The position numbers were made by a program, and so were the translations under genes. DNA of 29,705 nt from Baffinella frigidus (lineage: Eukaryota > Cryptophyceae > Cryptomonadales > Baffinellaceae), in assembly GCA_026770585.1 (NCBI GenBank), contig MU647704.1, positions 9,198-38,902 of the forward strand, given 5' to 3'. Within the stretch, counting starts at the first letter, position 1. Each line of letters starts with the position of its first letter. Shown one piece after another: positions 15,794 through 24,025 of the stretch. The notes beneath the pieces were generated by a model, which was not told the origin of the DNA, did no database searches, and saw only the letters and a program-made list of their open reading frames with translations.

Positions 15794-16354
15794 TCACTTG
15801 TCCATCGATAAGTTGTTGAAGATCAACTTATCCTCGCCGATCTTGTACAGAGACGACACTTGCGAGCATAGTGTGAGATACGCACGCATTGCCTGCGGGT
15901 TCACGGTGCGCTCGCCCGAGTCTATGTCGGTCACCACGCAACACTTGCAAACCTCCTTCTGCATCTTACTCATCTCTTGTAGTTGCAGGGCAAGCTTGAC
16001 GCGGGGGTGCAGCATATGCTCGGTGATATGCCTTCGGAGTTGTGCGGGGGTTGTGTTGCTGCCCATCTCGACATTGTCGAGGAGGAACTTGCTCTGTTCG
16101 ATGAGTGAATCTAAAGACATGTGCGGGATACCGTCCATGATGAAGCGTACCACTTCATTCGTTGTCCGATTCCCTTGGTATTCGCACAGCCAACAAACGG
16201 CCGCCGTGTGTCTGTCTTTCACGTCTTCGTCGTGTGTATGCTTTTGTATATTATGCTGGCTGCTTTGTTTCGGGGTCGATTCGCTGGCACTCACGGGCGA
16301 ACGCGGCGTCTCTATATGTCCCGGTTCTTCATCGTCCTCGGGGAATGTTTCCAT
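15794..16354 (-). CDS. CCHH zinc-binding hypothetical protein (186 aa)
   Basis: The frame is open far upstream, but a TATATATAAC box at 16413-16421 and the ATG at 16354 define the likely start. Residues 1-50 are acidic and disordered. Cys54-x2-Cys57 (CWLC) pairs with His109-x3-His113 (HITEH), a plausible CCHH zinc site with a 51-residue helical insert. The second half is helical (LRRHITEHMLHPRVKLALQL) and ends in LYKIGEDKLIFNNLSM. I have the impression that proteins with a CW-C...HIxxH pattern and a GExxKLxF tail occur in marine large DNA viruses, but I cannot name the family. A perfect 9-bp inverted repeat (15807-15832) lies in the last codons. Confidence 0.75.
   Translation of the reverse strand: METFPEDDEEPGHIETPRSPVSASESTPKQSSQHNIQKHTHDEDVKDRHTAAVCWLCEYQGNRTTNEVVRFIMDGIPHMSLDSLIEQSKFLLDNVEMGSNTTPAQLRRHITEHMLHPRVKLALQLQEMSKMQKEVCKCCVVTDIDSGERTVNPQAMRAYLTLCSQVSSLYKIGEDKLIFNNLSMDK
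15807..15832. terminator. Perfect 9-bp inverted repeat at a gene end
   Basis: GATAAGTTG (15807-15815), an eight-base loop and CAACTTATC (15824-15832). It is inside the last codons of the CCHH gene, ending 11 bp before its stop. Confidence 0.55.
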
Positions 16355-16412
16355 CGCACCACGGCAGTTTTGGGGCTCGACACGGGTGTTGGCACGATTA
16401 TGTATATGTTGC

Positions 16413-16421
16413 GTTATATAT
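16413..16421. promoter_or_regulatory. TATA box between divergent genes
   Basis: GTTATATATAC reads as TATATATAAC on the minus strand, about 60 bp above the ATG at 16354. A weaker CTATCTATAC at 16508-16517 lies about 65 bp above the plus-strand ATG at 16580. Confidence 0.6.
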
Positions 16422-16579
16422 ACTACAGACATGGTATGTGCCAAATCCAGAAGTCGAAAAACAAACCGTCGATAAGTAACACATTGACACTGGCCCGGAC
16501 AACTAGACCTATCTATACACACCCCGCCCTCCCCCGCGACCCGCTTCTTACCAACCTCCGCGAGTGCCCCGCCGCCCCA

Positions 16580-17284
16580 ATGGACCCGCAACCATCTCTG
16601 CAGCAACCCCAGATCGAGTTTGTCGAGAACTTTCTCCGGCCGGAGCAGCTGCAGCGGATGCTCATCTACTTCAGCAAGCAGACGCCGACGGACACATACG
16701 CAACGTATGGCTTCACCGACATCGTTGTCCGTCTTATCAACGAACCGCTGTGTATCATATTCGGACAGCATGGGGTGTACCTGTTTTCAAACTACCTTCT
16801 CGTATACCCGTACAACGAGCTGGACGCTGCACAGGTGTCCTACATCACGCAGTTCCTCCGCACACATGTCGGCAACCTGCCAGCCCCCCCGTCGTCGGAG
16901 ACATGCGACGACAAAACGCCCCCCCTGGCGCCCAGCATGAAGATCGACATCCGTGTTACGAAACAGATGGGTGGTGGATACACAGTCCGTCCCATCCAAC
17001 TGACCAACATCCGCCTCTGCACCTTCAGTGTGCTCTGTGCGCTCGTACGCGGTATCATGTGCGGCACACAAAAGCACGACGTCAAGTACAGGCAGCACGC
17101 TGTGAACCTGCAGCTGCAGCGCATTCTGACACGCATCGTCGTATCGCGTGCACAGCTGCATGCGGTTAACACTGAGATAGATTCGTGTGTACAGATGCAG
17201 CAGGCTCTCTCGGAGCCTCCTCTGAGCCTGGGCAGGGAGGTCTCCCCCGTTGGTGCAGGTGCAAAGGCCGTCGGGTGTGCCTAG
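16580..17284 (+). CDS. Hypothetical protein (234 aa)
   Basis: The frame is open from 16121, but that part overlaps the opposite-strand CCHH gene and its promoter, so I start at the ATG at 16580 in a good CCCCAATGG context. The product is a soluble alpha/beta-looking protein. It has a hydrophobic beta-like core (EPLCIIFGQHGVYLFSNYLL) at residues about 56-76, a Pro-rich loop near 102-115, and a helical C-terminus ending in a Gly/Ala-rich tail. No family is recognised. It is divergent from the CCHH gene. Its TAG stop coincides with the left end of dispersed element copy E, the same arrangement as the gene ending at 1187. Confidence 0.75.
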   Translation: MDPQPSLQQPQIEFVENFLRPEQLQRMLIYFSKQTPTDTYATYGFTDIVVRLINEPLCIIFGQHGVYLFSNYLLVYPYNELDAAQVSYITQFLRTHVGNLPAPPSSETCDDKTPPLAPSMKIDIRVTKQMGGGYTVRPIQLTNIRLCTFSVLCALVRGIMCGTQKHDVKYRQHAVNLQLQRILTRIVVSRAQLHAVNTEIDSCVQMQQALSEPPLSLGREVSPVGAGAKAVGCA

Positions 17285-17395
17285 TGGCCATACGTCTGGG
17301 TCCTTTGACGGGGCCGCGGGGCCGCGGGGCCGTGGACTGGCACAAATCCACTGATTTTACAGTGAACCCACTGCCCCGAGACGTATAGCCGCCAG
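17281..17395 (+). repeat. Dispersed palindromic element, copy E
   Basis: Core arms TCCACTG (17347-17353) and CAGTGAA (17360-17366) enclose the loop ATTTTA. The flank CCCACTGCCCCGAGACG, then TATAGCC, follows. The left extension CTAGTGGCCATACGTCTGGG matches copy A and includes the preceding stop codon. Confidence 0.8.
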
Positions 17396-17410
17396 TGGCG
17401 ACGACGGGTG

Positions 17411-17466
17411 TGGGCCGGTGGGGTTGGGCCGGTGGGGTTGGGCCGGTGGGGTTGGGCCGGTGGGGT
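17411..17466. repeat. 14-bp tandem repeat (TGGGCCGGTGGGGT)
   Basis: Four exact units lie between two converging genes. The rest of 17396-17541 shows only a short GT run. Confidence 0.9.
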
Positions 17467-17541
17467 TGGTTGCAGCGGGCCTGGGGTAGGCCGTATGCAC
17501 TCTAGCGTGGCGTGGTGTATCATCGTGTGTGTGTGTGTGCA

Positions 17542-18861
17542 TCAGAAAAGACTGCGACCGTGGTTCGATGCAGCAGAGACAGTTGGTTGCGTTTTTGAAT
17601 GTCGTATAGGGACCACCGAGTCCCAGCCGCCACCCCCCGCATTTTCGTTTTTCGACGGGAGCTTTCTCTTCTGCAGGGCTGTTCTTGCAACAGGGTGTTT
17701 CTTTGCGGGGGGTATGTACTTTGGATACTCGTCCATCGAGCCGAGAGCTGTAGCAAAGTCCGCACTTTTTTGCATGTTCCTGATGTACTCGGCAAACAGC
17801 TTGATATGAGCGTCTATGACGGTTCCAGATGTACGGCCTTCTGGGACGTTGTCGATGTACAGCAATCGTACCAGGTAACATATCTCTCTAAGCGCAATGG
17901 GCGACTCCTTTGCGCACAGCATGCTGGGGTATTTCAAACCTCTTGGAGCAATGTCCTGCGTGCCCTTGGTCGAGACCCAGGCGGTGAAATTGATGAGCGA
18001 GTCAGTGTCGCTTGCAATGATCGTGCGCAACATCCGCTCGAATAGATCCCGGGTGGGGGCTATGTCGTGCCCGGGAAAACAGACCGACAGTGGGTTTGCT
18101 GCCGTGTAAGCGCCGCGGGCCTGGACAACCACCACCTCGCGTTGCTTGCGCAACTCCAACATCCCCGGAAGAGAAATCTGGTCGAACGCGCCTTTAACCC
18201 CGTATAAGTTCTGCATATTCGCTCTGTTTAAGATGCGCTCGTAGTATTCTCTTGGTTTTACGGCCCCGGCTTGCATCTGCAGACGCTCCTCGACTTCATC
18301 CGGTGTCTCTGCATACGCTACGGTGCGCTTGCGGTGTGCAGCACCACTGGCCCGTCTGTCCAATTCCGCCGTGAGGTAGGTAGTGCGTGCGAAGGCGACA
18401 AACTCGTCCCGCTGAACACGATTCGTCTGTTCCTTGGCGGCGCGAACTGCTGCCTTCTCGGCAGCATCCGCTTGTCTCTGTAGTTTATCTGCAGTTTTCG
18501 CAGCGCCTGCTTCCCTGTGCACCTCCTGCAGTTCGTTTCCCGCCAAGCAAGCCCTTTCGCACCGATATTCGTGCACCGCCTCCTCCCGGAAATCCTTTTC
18601 GTAGAACCATGTGTGTGCAGCTTCTCCGGCGGCATACTCTTCCATGAAACGGCGCATGTCCGCCGAGGCCACTTCGTCCCGTCGGTTGCACTCGTGTGTC
18701 GCATTGGTATCTTGTATTTGCGGGGCCCGGTCGAGACGGGCCAAACGGTTCGCATGTGCGAACCACTCTTCGTCGTTGAGCCACGCCTCGAGTGCTTTCT
18801 CTTTGCGTTGGTTCAGTTTGGCGCATTCGGAGTGTAAACGCGCATGATATTCCAATGATCT
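17542..18861 (-). CDS. Large coiled-coil hypothetical protein, main exon
   Basis: The frame is a convincing protein of about 439 residues but has no ATG near its start: the first codons visible are non-ATG, and the first in-frame ATG is at 18657, well inside. I therefore treat it as the main exon of a spliced gene. A consensus acceptor CTACAG lies at 18862-18867 behind a pyrimidine tract, and a donor GTGAGC at 18918-18923; the small first exon would carry the ATG. The N-terminal half is charged and coiled-coil (Lys/Glu/Ala/Arg-rich to about residue 210). The C-terminal half is globular (FDQISLPGMLELRKQREVVV and on), ending in a basic tail. No family is recognised; a virion or tegument-like structural role is only a guess. 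Confidence 0.75.
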   Translation of the reverse strand, partial: RSLEYHARLHSECAKLNQRKEKALEAWLNDEEWFAHANRLARLDRAPQIQDTNATHECNRRDEVASADMRRFMEEYAAGEAAHTWFYEKDFREEAVHEYRCERACLAGNELQEVHREAGAAKTADKLQRQADAAEKAAVRAAKEQTNRVQRDEFVAFARTTYLTAELDRRASGAAHRKRTVAYAETPDEVEERLQMQAGAVKPREYYERILNRANMQNLYGVKGAFDQISLPGMLELRKQREVVVVQARGAYTAANPLSVCFPGHDIAPTRDLFERMLRTIIASDTDSLINFTAWVSTKGTQDIAPRGLKYPSMLCAKESPIALREICYLVRLLYIDNVPEGRTSGTVIDAHIKLFAEYIRNMQKSADFATALGSMDEYPKYIPPAKKHPVARTALQKRKLPSKNENAGGGGWDSVVPIRHSKTQPTVSAASNHGRSLF

Positions 18862-18923
18862 CTGTAGATAGGGGGGCCCTGAACTGTCGGGGTCGCGAAG
18901 AGCATTGAACGCATTGGGCTCAC
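18862..18923 (-). other. Candidate 62-nt intron
   Basis: On the minus strand the segment begins GTGAGC and ends CCCCCCTATCTACAG. Its 62-nt length is not a multiple of three. Removing it brings ATG codons in the upstream segment (18924-18962) into frame with the main exon. Unspliced, that upstream frame ends after a short stretch. Evidence is sequence pattern only. Confidence 0.45.
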
Positions 18924-18962
18924 TGGGTCCATTGGGCCCATTGGGCTAATTGGGCCCATTGT
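18911..18962 (-). promoter_or_regulatory. CCCAATG repeats: first exon or CCAAT cluster
   Basis: On the minus strand CCAAT occurs four times, at 18913-18917, 18931-18935, 18940-18944 and 18949-18953, in CCCAATG-like repeats. They may be CCAAT boxes, or coding repeats of the small first exon (Met-Gly-Pro units). No TATA box is evident nearby. Confidence 0.35.
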
Positions 18963-19186
18963 CGCCCCGTATCGAATCTGACATGGTGGGTGATGTGTCG
19001 TTCGCCCTGTGTATATGTGTAGAGACGTCGATGCGTATGTGTAGGGTGTGGGTGTGTGTGTGTGTGTGTGTGTGTGCAGCGGTGTGCGTAGAGGCGTGTA
19101 TACAAGATGTACGTTGTATACAGATGCCTTAATATGATATACACACAACGGTTTGGGGTAGGTACGCCGCTGCGTAGAGAAGAAGT
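18963..19186. other. Gap with a GT microsatellite
   Basis: No gene is seen. A GT run lies at about 19047-19076. Confidence 0.6.
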
Positions 19187-20644
19187 CTATTCCGTCACCG
19201 ACAGGTAGAATGCCAACAGATCCTGGCAGGACCCCTTGTACGCTACACCGTTTAATACACACACAAGATAGATATCACCCCCGATAACGAACCAGAACCA
19301 GTCGGGTGTGTTCGCGACACACGCCCCTTCAACTGCGGCCCCCGCGTTTACAGCATTGGGGCCACCGCTGCATGCTGTGATTCGTGCCATCAGCGCATCG
19401 CTTGCCTTGCTGGGGACTATCGCTGTTTTATGTTTGGTGCCAGCCACCGCGCCGTTCTGTGTATGTGTGGCTGTCGGTCTCGACGTCGGCGGTGTCCGGG
19501 AAATCAACACAGGCACCCGTAAATTGCCGACTTCGCGTTGGAAATGGTGGTCCTCGAACGCGAACTCAATCTCTGGGTAGATCTGTTTCAGTGCCGGGAG
19601 GACTGAGAGGTCCGCCGCATCGTCGAATTCGATGTCGACCATCGTTACGGGCAGACGTCTCTTGTACGACGGGAAGTGGCGGTATACACACTGCGACACG
19701 TTGTTGTAGTACCCACTGTAGGAGTGCTTGTATTCGAGCAAACACCCCGCTGGGATGTCAAAGTACATGCCGAGCATATGGAAATCGTCGACACCTGCTT
19801 CCATGTGGAATCCCTCCACTGTAAACGGGTAAGCCCCGCTTGTCTTGTCCTTGCCCGCGGGGACAGGGACTGCGTACCTCTGCAGGAACAGCAGTCGAAA
19901 GAGCACGAAGAATATATTCAGGAAGAACTTAATCCCCATGTCGGTAAGAACTAGTGCGTGGGTTGGTGGCACATTGTGCACAAACTCCGTGTCGTCTGCC
20001 TGGCATGGTTGGATGTCATTGTCAAACAAGTAGGCGCCAAACCAGATGAATATTTGCGTGATCAGCCGTTCAACACGCTCTAATAGCAATTTCTTTGCAT
20101 CCGGGGTGTCGCAGTTTTCCATTGCCCGCTGTAGCAATGGCCACTGCGTCTGTATCGCATGTACAAGGTCCCGCAGTTGCTGCAGAGACACCCGGTCGGT
20201 TGGCACCATGACGGTTACCGGGGCGGTTGCCGTGTCGGCCCCGTCCCCGGGATTTGCGGTTTCATCCGGGCTGTAGAAGTGTGGTAGGAAAACGGCACAC
20301 TGCTCCATGATGCATTCTACGTCCTCGTTGTCTATAGTGACGGGCACAGCGTCTGGTGCGTCCCCTGGTCGACTGTATGCCTCCATGAACACCCGCGCAC
20401 ACACCATACCGACAAGGTGCATCTGATGGAAGTCGCATTTGCTGTGTTCACACACCTCGTTGGCGTCGCTCCCCCACAGCCAGAAACGCAGGAGAGCAGA
20501 TGCGTTCACATTGGGGGTCGTTGCCTTCTCTCCCCTCGAGATGCGGGCAAGAGCAGCCTGTATCTCAGGGAATGCGATAATGCCACCACCACTGCGACTA
20601 GTGACACCGGGACGTGTCCCCATTGGAGTAATTATACGTGCCAT
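19187..20644 (-). CDS. Large hypothetical protein (485 aa)
   Basis: The ATG at 20644 is the first of the frame and lies 35-40 bp below a TATATTAT sequence (20678-20685, minus strand). Residues 1-250 are mainly helical, with a long hydrophobic helix FFLNIFFVLFRLLFLQRY near 235-252 that could be buried or membrane-associated. Residues 260-385 look beta-rich (YPFTVEGFHMEAGVDDFHML and on). A Thr/Ser/Pro-rich linker (385-420) leads to a conserved-looking C-terminal patch with DWFWFVIGGDIYLVCVLNGV. No family is recognised. Size and two-part structure would suit a capsid or tegument protein, but this is inference. Confidence 0.85.
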   Translation of the reverse strand: MARIITPMGTRPGVTSRSGGGIIAFPEIQAALARISRGEKATTPNVNASALLRFWLWGSDANEVCEHSKCDFHQMHLVGMVCARVFMEAYSRPGDAPDAVPVTIDNEDVECIMEQCAVFLPHFYSPDETANPGDGADTATAPVTVMVPTDRVSLQQLRDLVHAIQTQWPLLQRAMENCDTPDAKKLLLERVERLITQIFIWFGAYLFDNDIQPCQADDTEFVHNVPPTHALVLTDMGIKFFLNIFFVLFRLLFLQRYAVPVPAGKDKTSGAYPFTVEGFHMEAGVDDFHMLGMYFDIPAGCLLEYKHSYSGYYNNVSQCVYRHFPSYKRRLPVTMVDIEFDDAADLSVLPALKQIYPEIEFAFEDHHFQREVGNLRVPVLISRTPPTSRPTATHTQNGAVAGTKHKTAIVPSKASDALMARITACSGGPNAVNAGAAVEGACVANTPDWFWFVIGGDIYLVCVLNGVAYKGSCQDLLAFYLSVTE

Positions 20645-21145
20645 GTATTTACTGTCTTATCTAAACCGAGTAACGGATAATATACGACCTCATACCTGCG
20701 AGAATATCTACGTCGTTGCAGGGTAACAGATCCAGACCTAGTTGACATGTCTATGAAACACATGTACATGAATCGCGAGGAATAAATCGCTACTGAAATG
20801 ATAGGCGTTTCATGTACATTGGAATGATTAATGCTACTACACTTGTCGGCCTGGACTGCCATCTACTTGTACCCACGCCCACCCCCCTGCACCCGCACTT
20901 AAGCTGTGCCGGTTTACATCACGAGGTACACCACTGCCGACTGCCGACTGCCGACTGCCGACTGCCGGCTAAACACTACCAGGGTCCCTCTGTTTCTTGC
21001 CCCCCTTCTTGGAATGGGTAGCGGGCGGTGTATAGGTGGTATCGATGTCCGCTGCAGCAGGAGCTGTACCCGAGTGCTGCCGCATGATGTGCAACTCTGC
21101 AGACGACGGTCCGTGTTTCTCATTGTGGTGCATATCATCCAGACC
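20645..21145. other. Intergenic region, no supported gene
   Basis: This 500-bp gap holds the promoter of the gene starting at 20644 and five units of ACTGCCG (20933-20967). A plus-strand AATAAA occurs near 20780 with no plus-strand gene in front of it. Short open frames here have no protein-like character. Confidence 0.55.
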
Positions 21146-21164
21146 TCAAGTTGAAGAGATCTGG
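21139..21164. terminator. Hairpin spanning a stop codon
   Basis: CCAGACCTC (21139-21147), an eight-base loop and GAGATCTGG (21156-21164) pair at eight of nine positions, the ninth being a possible wobble. The TGA of the minus-strand gene (21146-21148) lies at the stem-loop boundary. Confidence 0.55.
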
Positions 21165-21835
21165 CGGTTCAGACTGTCTCCATGATACTCTTCGCTATCT
21201 CCGCCAAGAAATTCTGTCTCGTCTTCGTTCAGATACTCGGTGTGGTAGCGGTACGGGTCGTGGGTCTTGTTTGCTAGGAAGCGTCTTATGGTGTACTGGT
21301 TCACGAACAAATCGACCACCAAGCGGATCATAATGAGGTCAAACTGTGCAAACACCAGTGCAATCGAGGCCACCGACATAGTGCCACAGTACAAGGACCA
21401 TGTTTGGGTGATAAATATCACGGTAAACTTGTTGTACGGGATCGTACGGCTCTTGTGGTCCATGACCGTGTTTTGGATCCACGGGCTGATAGCATCGGAC
21501 GCAAAATCGTTGATTGCTGTTGATATGACCACGAACCCAACGACTGTCATGTACCGAGGCATGGTTTCGATCTTCATCCCCATGTATGTGAGGGTAGCGG
21601 ACGGACCCACCCGCATGTACTCGCTGCCGAAGATTCCAAGCCATGTGAATCCTATGAGACATATCATGAACCAGATTGAAATGCATGCGATGGTCACACG
21701 CTTGTCGTCAAATGCGACGTCCACACATGAACTAAGGGCGTTTGCTTGCGACGCGGCCTTCTTGGGTCTCCGTTCATGGACACGTGCACTCTCCGTGTCA
21801 GGGCCTGGAACCCGCGCGGTGGCTTCTCCGTTCAT
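21146..21835 (-). CDS. Four-span membrane protein (229 aa)
   Basis: The ATG at 21835 lies about 80 bp below GAGTATAAGTCG (21910-21917), a good TATA box. Residues 1-45 are a soluble N-terminus with a basic ERRPKKAAS patch. Hydrophobic spans are at about 47-70, 95-113, 136-156 and 158-180. VGPSATLTYMGMKIET follows span 1, and SPWIQNTVMDHKSRTIPYNK precedes span 3. The C-terminal 45 residues are acidic. The GPS...L.YMG.KI and W..NT..DHK...IPY.K pattern reminds me of a conserved membrane protein of algal large DNA viruses, though I cannot name the family. It is probably a membrane component of the virion or host membrane. Confidence 0.85.
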   Translation of the reverse strand: MNGEATARVPGPDTESARVHERRPKKAASQANALSSCVDVAFDDKRVTIACISIWFMICLIGFTWLGIFGSEYMRVGPSATLTYMGMKIETMPRYMTVVGFVVISTAINDFASDAISPWIQNTVMDHKSRTIPYNKFTVIFITQTWSLYCGTMSVASIALVFAQFDLIMIRLVVDLFVNQYTIRRFLANKTHDPYRYHTEYLNEDETEFLGGDSEEYHGDSLNRQISST

Positions 21836-21939
21836 AGTTAGCCACCGGTAGCCCGTTGATACCGCGGTGTGCGCGTCTGTTAATAAACCTTCGTCTAGAT
21901 TTCTGCGACTTATACTCTATCCCGCACATGCAGCCATGT

Positions 21940-22743
21940 CTACGTGTTCTGCTCGCTCATCGCCTGTTGAAACAACGAGTTGTAATCAAGTGGGGGGGTC
22001 TCTGGTGCTGTCTCCGATGTCACAAGTGCAGGGCTTCCAGCACGGGCCGTCTCCCCCCCAGCCCCTGGCACTGCCGCGGACATTGCCCCCGGTATTGCCC
22101 CCGGTATTGCCCCCACTGTCCCGCCACCACCAACACCGCCAACACCGCCAACACCGCCAACACCGCCAACACCGCCAACACCGCCAACACCGCCACCAAA
22201 CACCGCACTGGCACAAAACGCCGCGCTACTGCCACCAAACGCCGCGCCACTGCCACCAAACGCCGCGCCACTGCCACCAAACGCCGCGCCACTGCCGCCA
22301 AACGCCGCGCCACTGCCGCCAAACGCCGCGCCACTGCCGCCAAACACCGCGCCACTGCCGCCAAACGCCGCGCTGCTGCTGCTGCCACCAACACCCACCC
22401 CAGCACTTGCGGTGGTCACAGATGGAGCATCGGACTTGTCTTTTTGGACAGCCGGTGTGCGGTAACAAATTGCAGACCCCGTCTGTGGCTCGCGTCCTAC
22501 CACAACTGCCGTGTCGGTTGTAGAGTTCAGATGGTGCACATGGTCGGATGTTGACATGCACGGCAAGAGAAAATCTCTCTGCTGTTTTTGTAACACCGTG
22601 TGTGTCACGGCAACACAGCAACCCAGCAACGCGACTCCTCCGACAGCAAACGGGGTTGGTGTTAGGAACAGCACACCACTGAAGCGCAAAACACATGGCG
22701 TGAATGGGGCTACACTGGAGTACCGAAGCTCTCGGTAGTTCAC
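21940..22743 (-). CDS. Downstream half of an amber-interrupted membrane gene, Gly-rich tail
   Basis: This frame follows the 22750 stop in the same frame, separated by a single TAG and two codons, and has no ATG before residue 63 (22557). Residues 24-46 form a clear membrane span, which an ATG start at 22557 would lose. The rest is a tail of GGSGAAF units, about eight copies encoded by an 18-bp repeat, then a (GGV)n run encoded by a 9-bp repeat. It ends in DYNSLFQQAMSEQ. It may be made by readthrough or splicing from the upstream frame, started at a non-AUG codon, or be broken. The opposite-strand frame across the repeat is a repeat artefact. Confidence 0.5.
   Translation of the reverse strand: MNYRELRYSSVAPFTPCVLRFSGVLFLTPTPFAVGGVALLGCCVAVTHTVLQKQQRDFLLPCMSTSDHVHHLNSTTDTAVVVGREPQTGSAICYRTPAVQKDKSDAPSVTTASAGVGVGGSSSSAAFGGSGAVFGGSGAAFGGSGAAFGGSGAAFGGSGAAFGGSGAAFGGSSAAFCASAVFGGGVGGVGGVGGVGGVGGVGGVGGGGTVGAIPGAIPGAMSAAVPGAGGETARAGSPALVTSETAPETPPLDYNSLFQQAMSEQNT
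22125..22375. repeat. 9-bp and 18-bp coding tandem repeats
   Basis: CCGCCAACA 9-bp units (about 22135-22195) are followed by 18-bp units of the CCACTGCCACCAAACGCC type (about 22225-22375). They encode the Gly-rich tail on the minus strand. Confidence 0.85.
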
Positions 22744-22749
22744 CGTATA

Positions 22750-23367
22750 CTACCACGACAGTGTCAACGCCATGAACGACCAGACGCGTATGTTATTCAA
22801 TACAGGGTCGTGTGCGTTCACTGGCATCGCACATGTGCTCAGTACGGCGAGAAGCGAGGAGTTGCATAGCACACATATCAGTGCGCCGGTGTTGTAGGTT
22901 GAGTGGCTGTGATGCGCTGAGTGTAGATTCAGGTGTTGCTGGCGGGGTCGTTTACTTGGGTCGACGTCCGAATCTGAATGTGATGATGCAGGCAGGTGCA
23001 ACGGGCCCGTCATATGTGTAAGCGAGCGATTCTCCCCCATTAGCAGGACTAGCACATTACAGGCCACCAGTATCGCTAGCACTACGTTATGTGCAAACTC
23101 GCCGTGGGTCCTTTCTTGTATCCCGGTATCCCGAAGCTCATGCACCAGAAGCGACCCCGCTAGCACTGCAGTACAGCTGTTTGTGTTCACGATATACTCG
23201 TATGAAAGCCATTTGTCCACATACAAAGCCGCAATAATTAGTGCATACCGCTCCGTGGCAAACAACACTGGCGCAGACGCGTAGTGGAATACCATCAGTG
23301 TACACACCTTGACGATACAGACAAGGACTGGTTTGTAAGACGTTGCAAGCGACATGTCAATGTTCAT
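22750..23367 (-). CDS. Polytopic membrane protein, upstream half of interrupted frame
   Basis: The frame is open to 23565 but the first ATG after the TATA box (23589-23595, minus strand TTATATAGG) is at 23367, giving 205 residues; 23355 is the next. Hydrophobic segments lie at about residues 14-36, 40-60, 66-80, 95-110 and 158-182, the last two around a hydrophilic His/Ser loop (HSDSDVDPSKRPRQQHL). The frame ends in a TAG and then continues in the same frame with another membrane span. The full ancestral protein was therefore probably a multi-span protein with a Gly-rich tail, like a mirror of the protein at 6795. The role is unknown. Confidence 0.6.
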   Translation of the reverse strand: MNIDMSLATSYKPVLVCIVKVCTLMVFHYASAPVLFATERYALIIAALYVDKWLSYEYIVNTNSCTAVLAGSLLVHELRDTGIQERTHGEFAHNVVLAILVACNVLVLLMGENRSLTHMTGPLHLPASSHSDSDVDPSKRPRQQHLNLHSAHHSHSTYNTGALICVLCNSSLLAVLSTCAMPVNAHDPVLNNIRVWSFMALTLSW

Positions 23368-23588
23368 CGGAGACGGTGGTTTCAAGTCGGCAGATCTGGG
23401 GGTCGGTGGATTTGGCGATGTCGTGTGGGTGGCAACTAACGGATGCGGTAAAGGCCCCACGGACGTCACCGCCGCCGCCGCCCTAGACGATCCTGTCGAC
23501 AGTCTCTTCACTGGTTGTAAGGTGTGTTCTGGAAGAAGGGGTACAGGATCCGCCAGAAGCAGCACTTTCGTAACGAGTGTACATGTCC

Positions 23589-23596
23589 TATATAAT
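23589..23596. promoter_or_regulatory. Shared TATA box of a divergent pair
   Basis: CTATATAAT on the plus strand lies about 32 bp before the ATG at 23627. On the minus strand TTATATAGG serves the membrane gene at 23367. Confidence 0.6.
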
Positions 23597-23626
23597 CATA
23601 TAGCTCTACTGGGAGCAAACGCTCAT

Positions 23627-23962
23627 ATGGGTAGGAATGGCTCGGTGCAAATGGACGCCACCACAATCTGGCTACTTTTCATGGCAACCATTGTGATACA
23701 CTCTCTTACATTCTGGTTCCTCGAGCACTGTGCCAACGTGTTCAGGGACTTTGTGGTTTTTTCTCCCACAAAAGGTTCTGGGGCGGCGACCGTCGAACCA
23801 ACCACTGTCCCTTCGGCCCCGACGATGGTCGTGCGCACGGTAAGCGGGGTCAACGCATACTACCCCCACCAAGGGTGCGGGGTGCCAATTCGGATGCACC
23901 CCAACACTACGGCGCACTACCAGCCCCTACACGACATGTTGGATGTGAGTGTATTTCGGTGA
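23627..23962 (+). CDS. Small single-span membrane protein (111 aa)
   Basis: The frame is open from 23354, but the TATA box at 23589 places the start at the ATG at 23627, or at 23651. Residues 10-28 are a membrane anchor (TIWLLFMATIVIHSLTFWFL). A soluble tail of about 80 residues follows, with Thr/Val/Pro-rich sequence and a C-terminal part rich in His, Tyr and Pro. A short N-terminus and uncharged lead suggest a signal anchor. No family is recognised. It is divergent from the interrupted membrane gene and followed by dispersed element copy F. Confidence 0.65.
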   Translation: MGRNGSVQMDATTIWLLFMATIVIHSLTFWFLEHCANVFRDFVVFSPTKGSGAATVEPTTVPSAPTMVVRTVSGVNAYYPHQGCGVPIRMHPNTTAHYQPLHDMLDVSVFR

Positions 23963-24025
23963 GACTGGGTGTCGTGTGTGTGTGTGTGTGTGTGCGTGTG
24001 TGTGTGTGTGTGTATTACAAACCCG

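Noticed and set aside
21856-22554. Plus-strand frames with TPRHCHQ or ATKRRAT repeats
   Set aside because: They are shadows of the 9-bp and 18-bp repeats that encode the Gly-rich tail on the minus strand.
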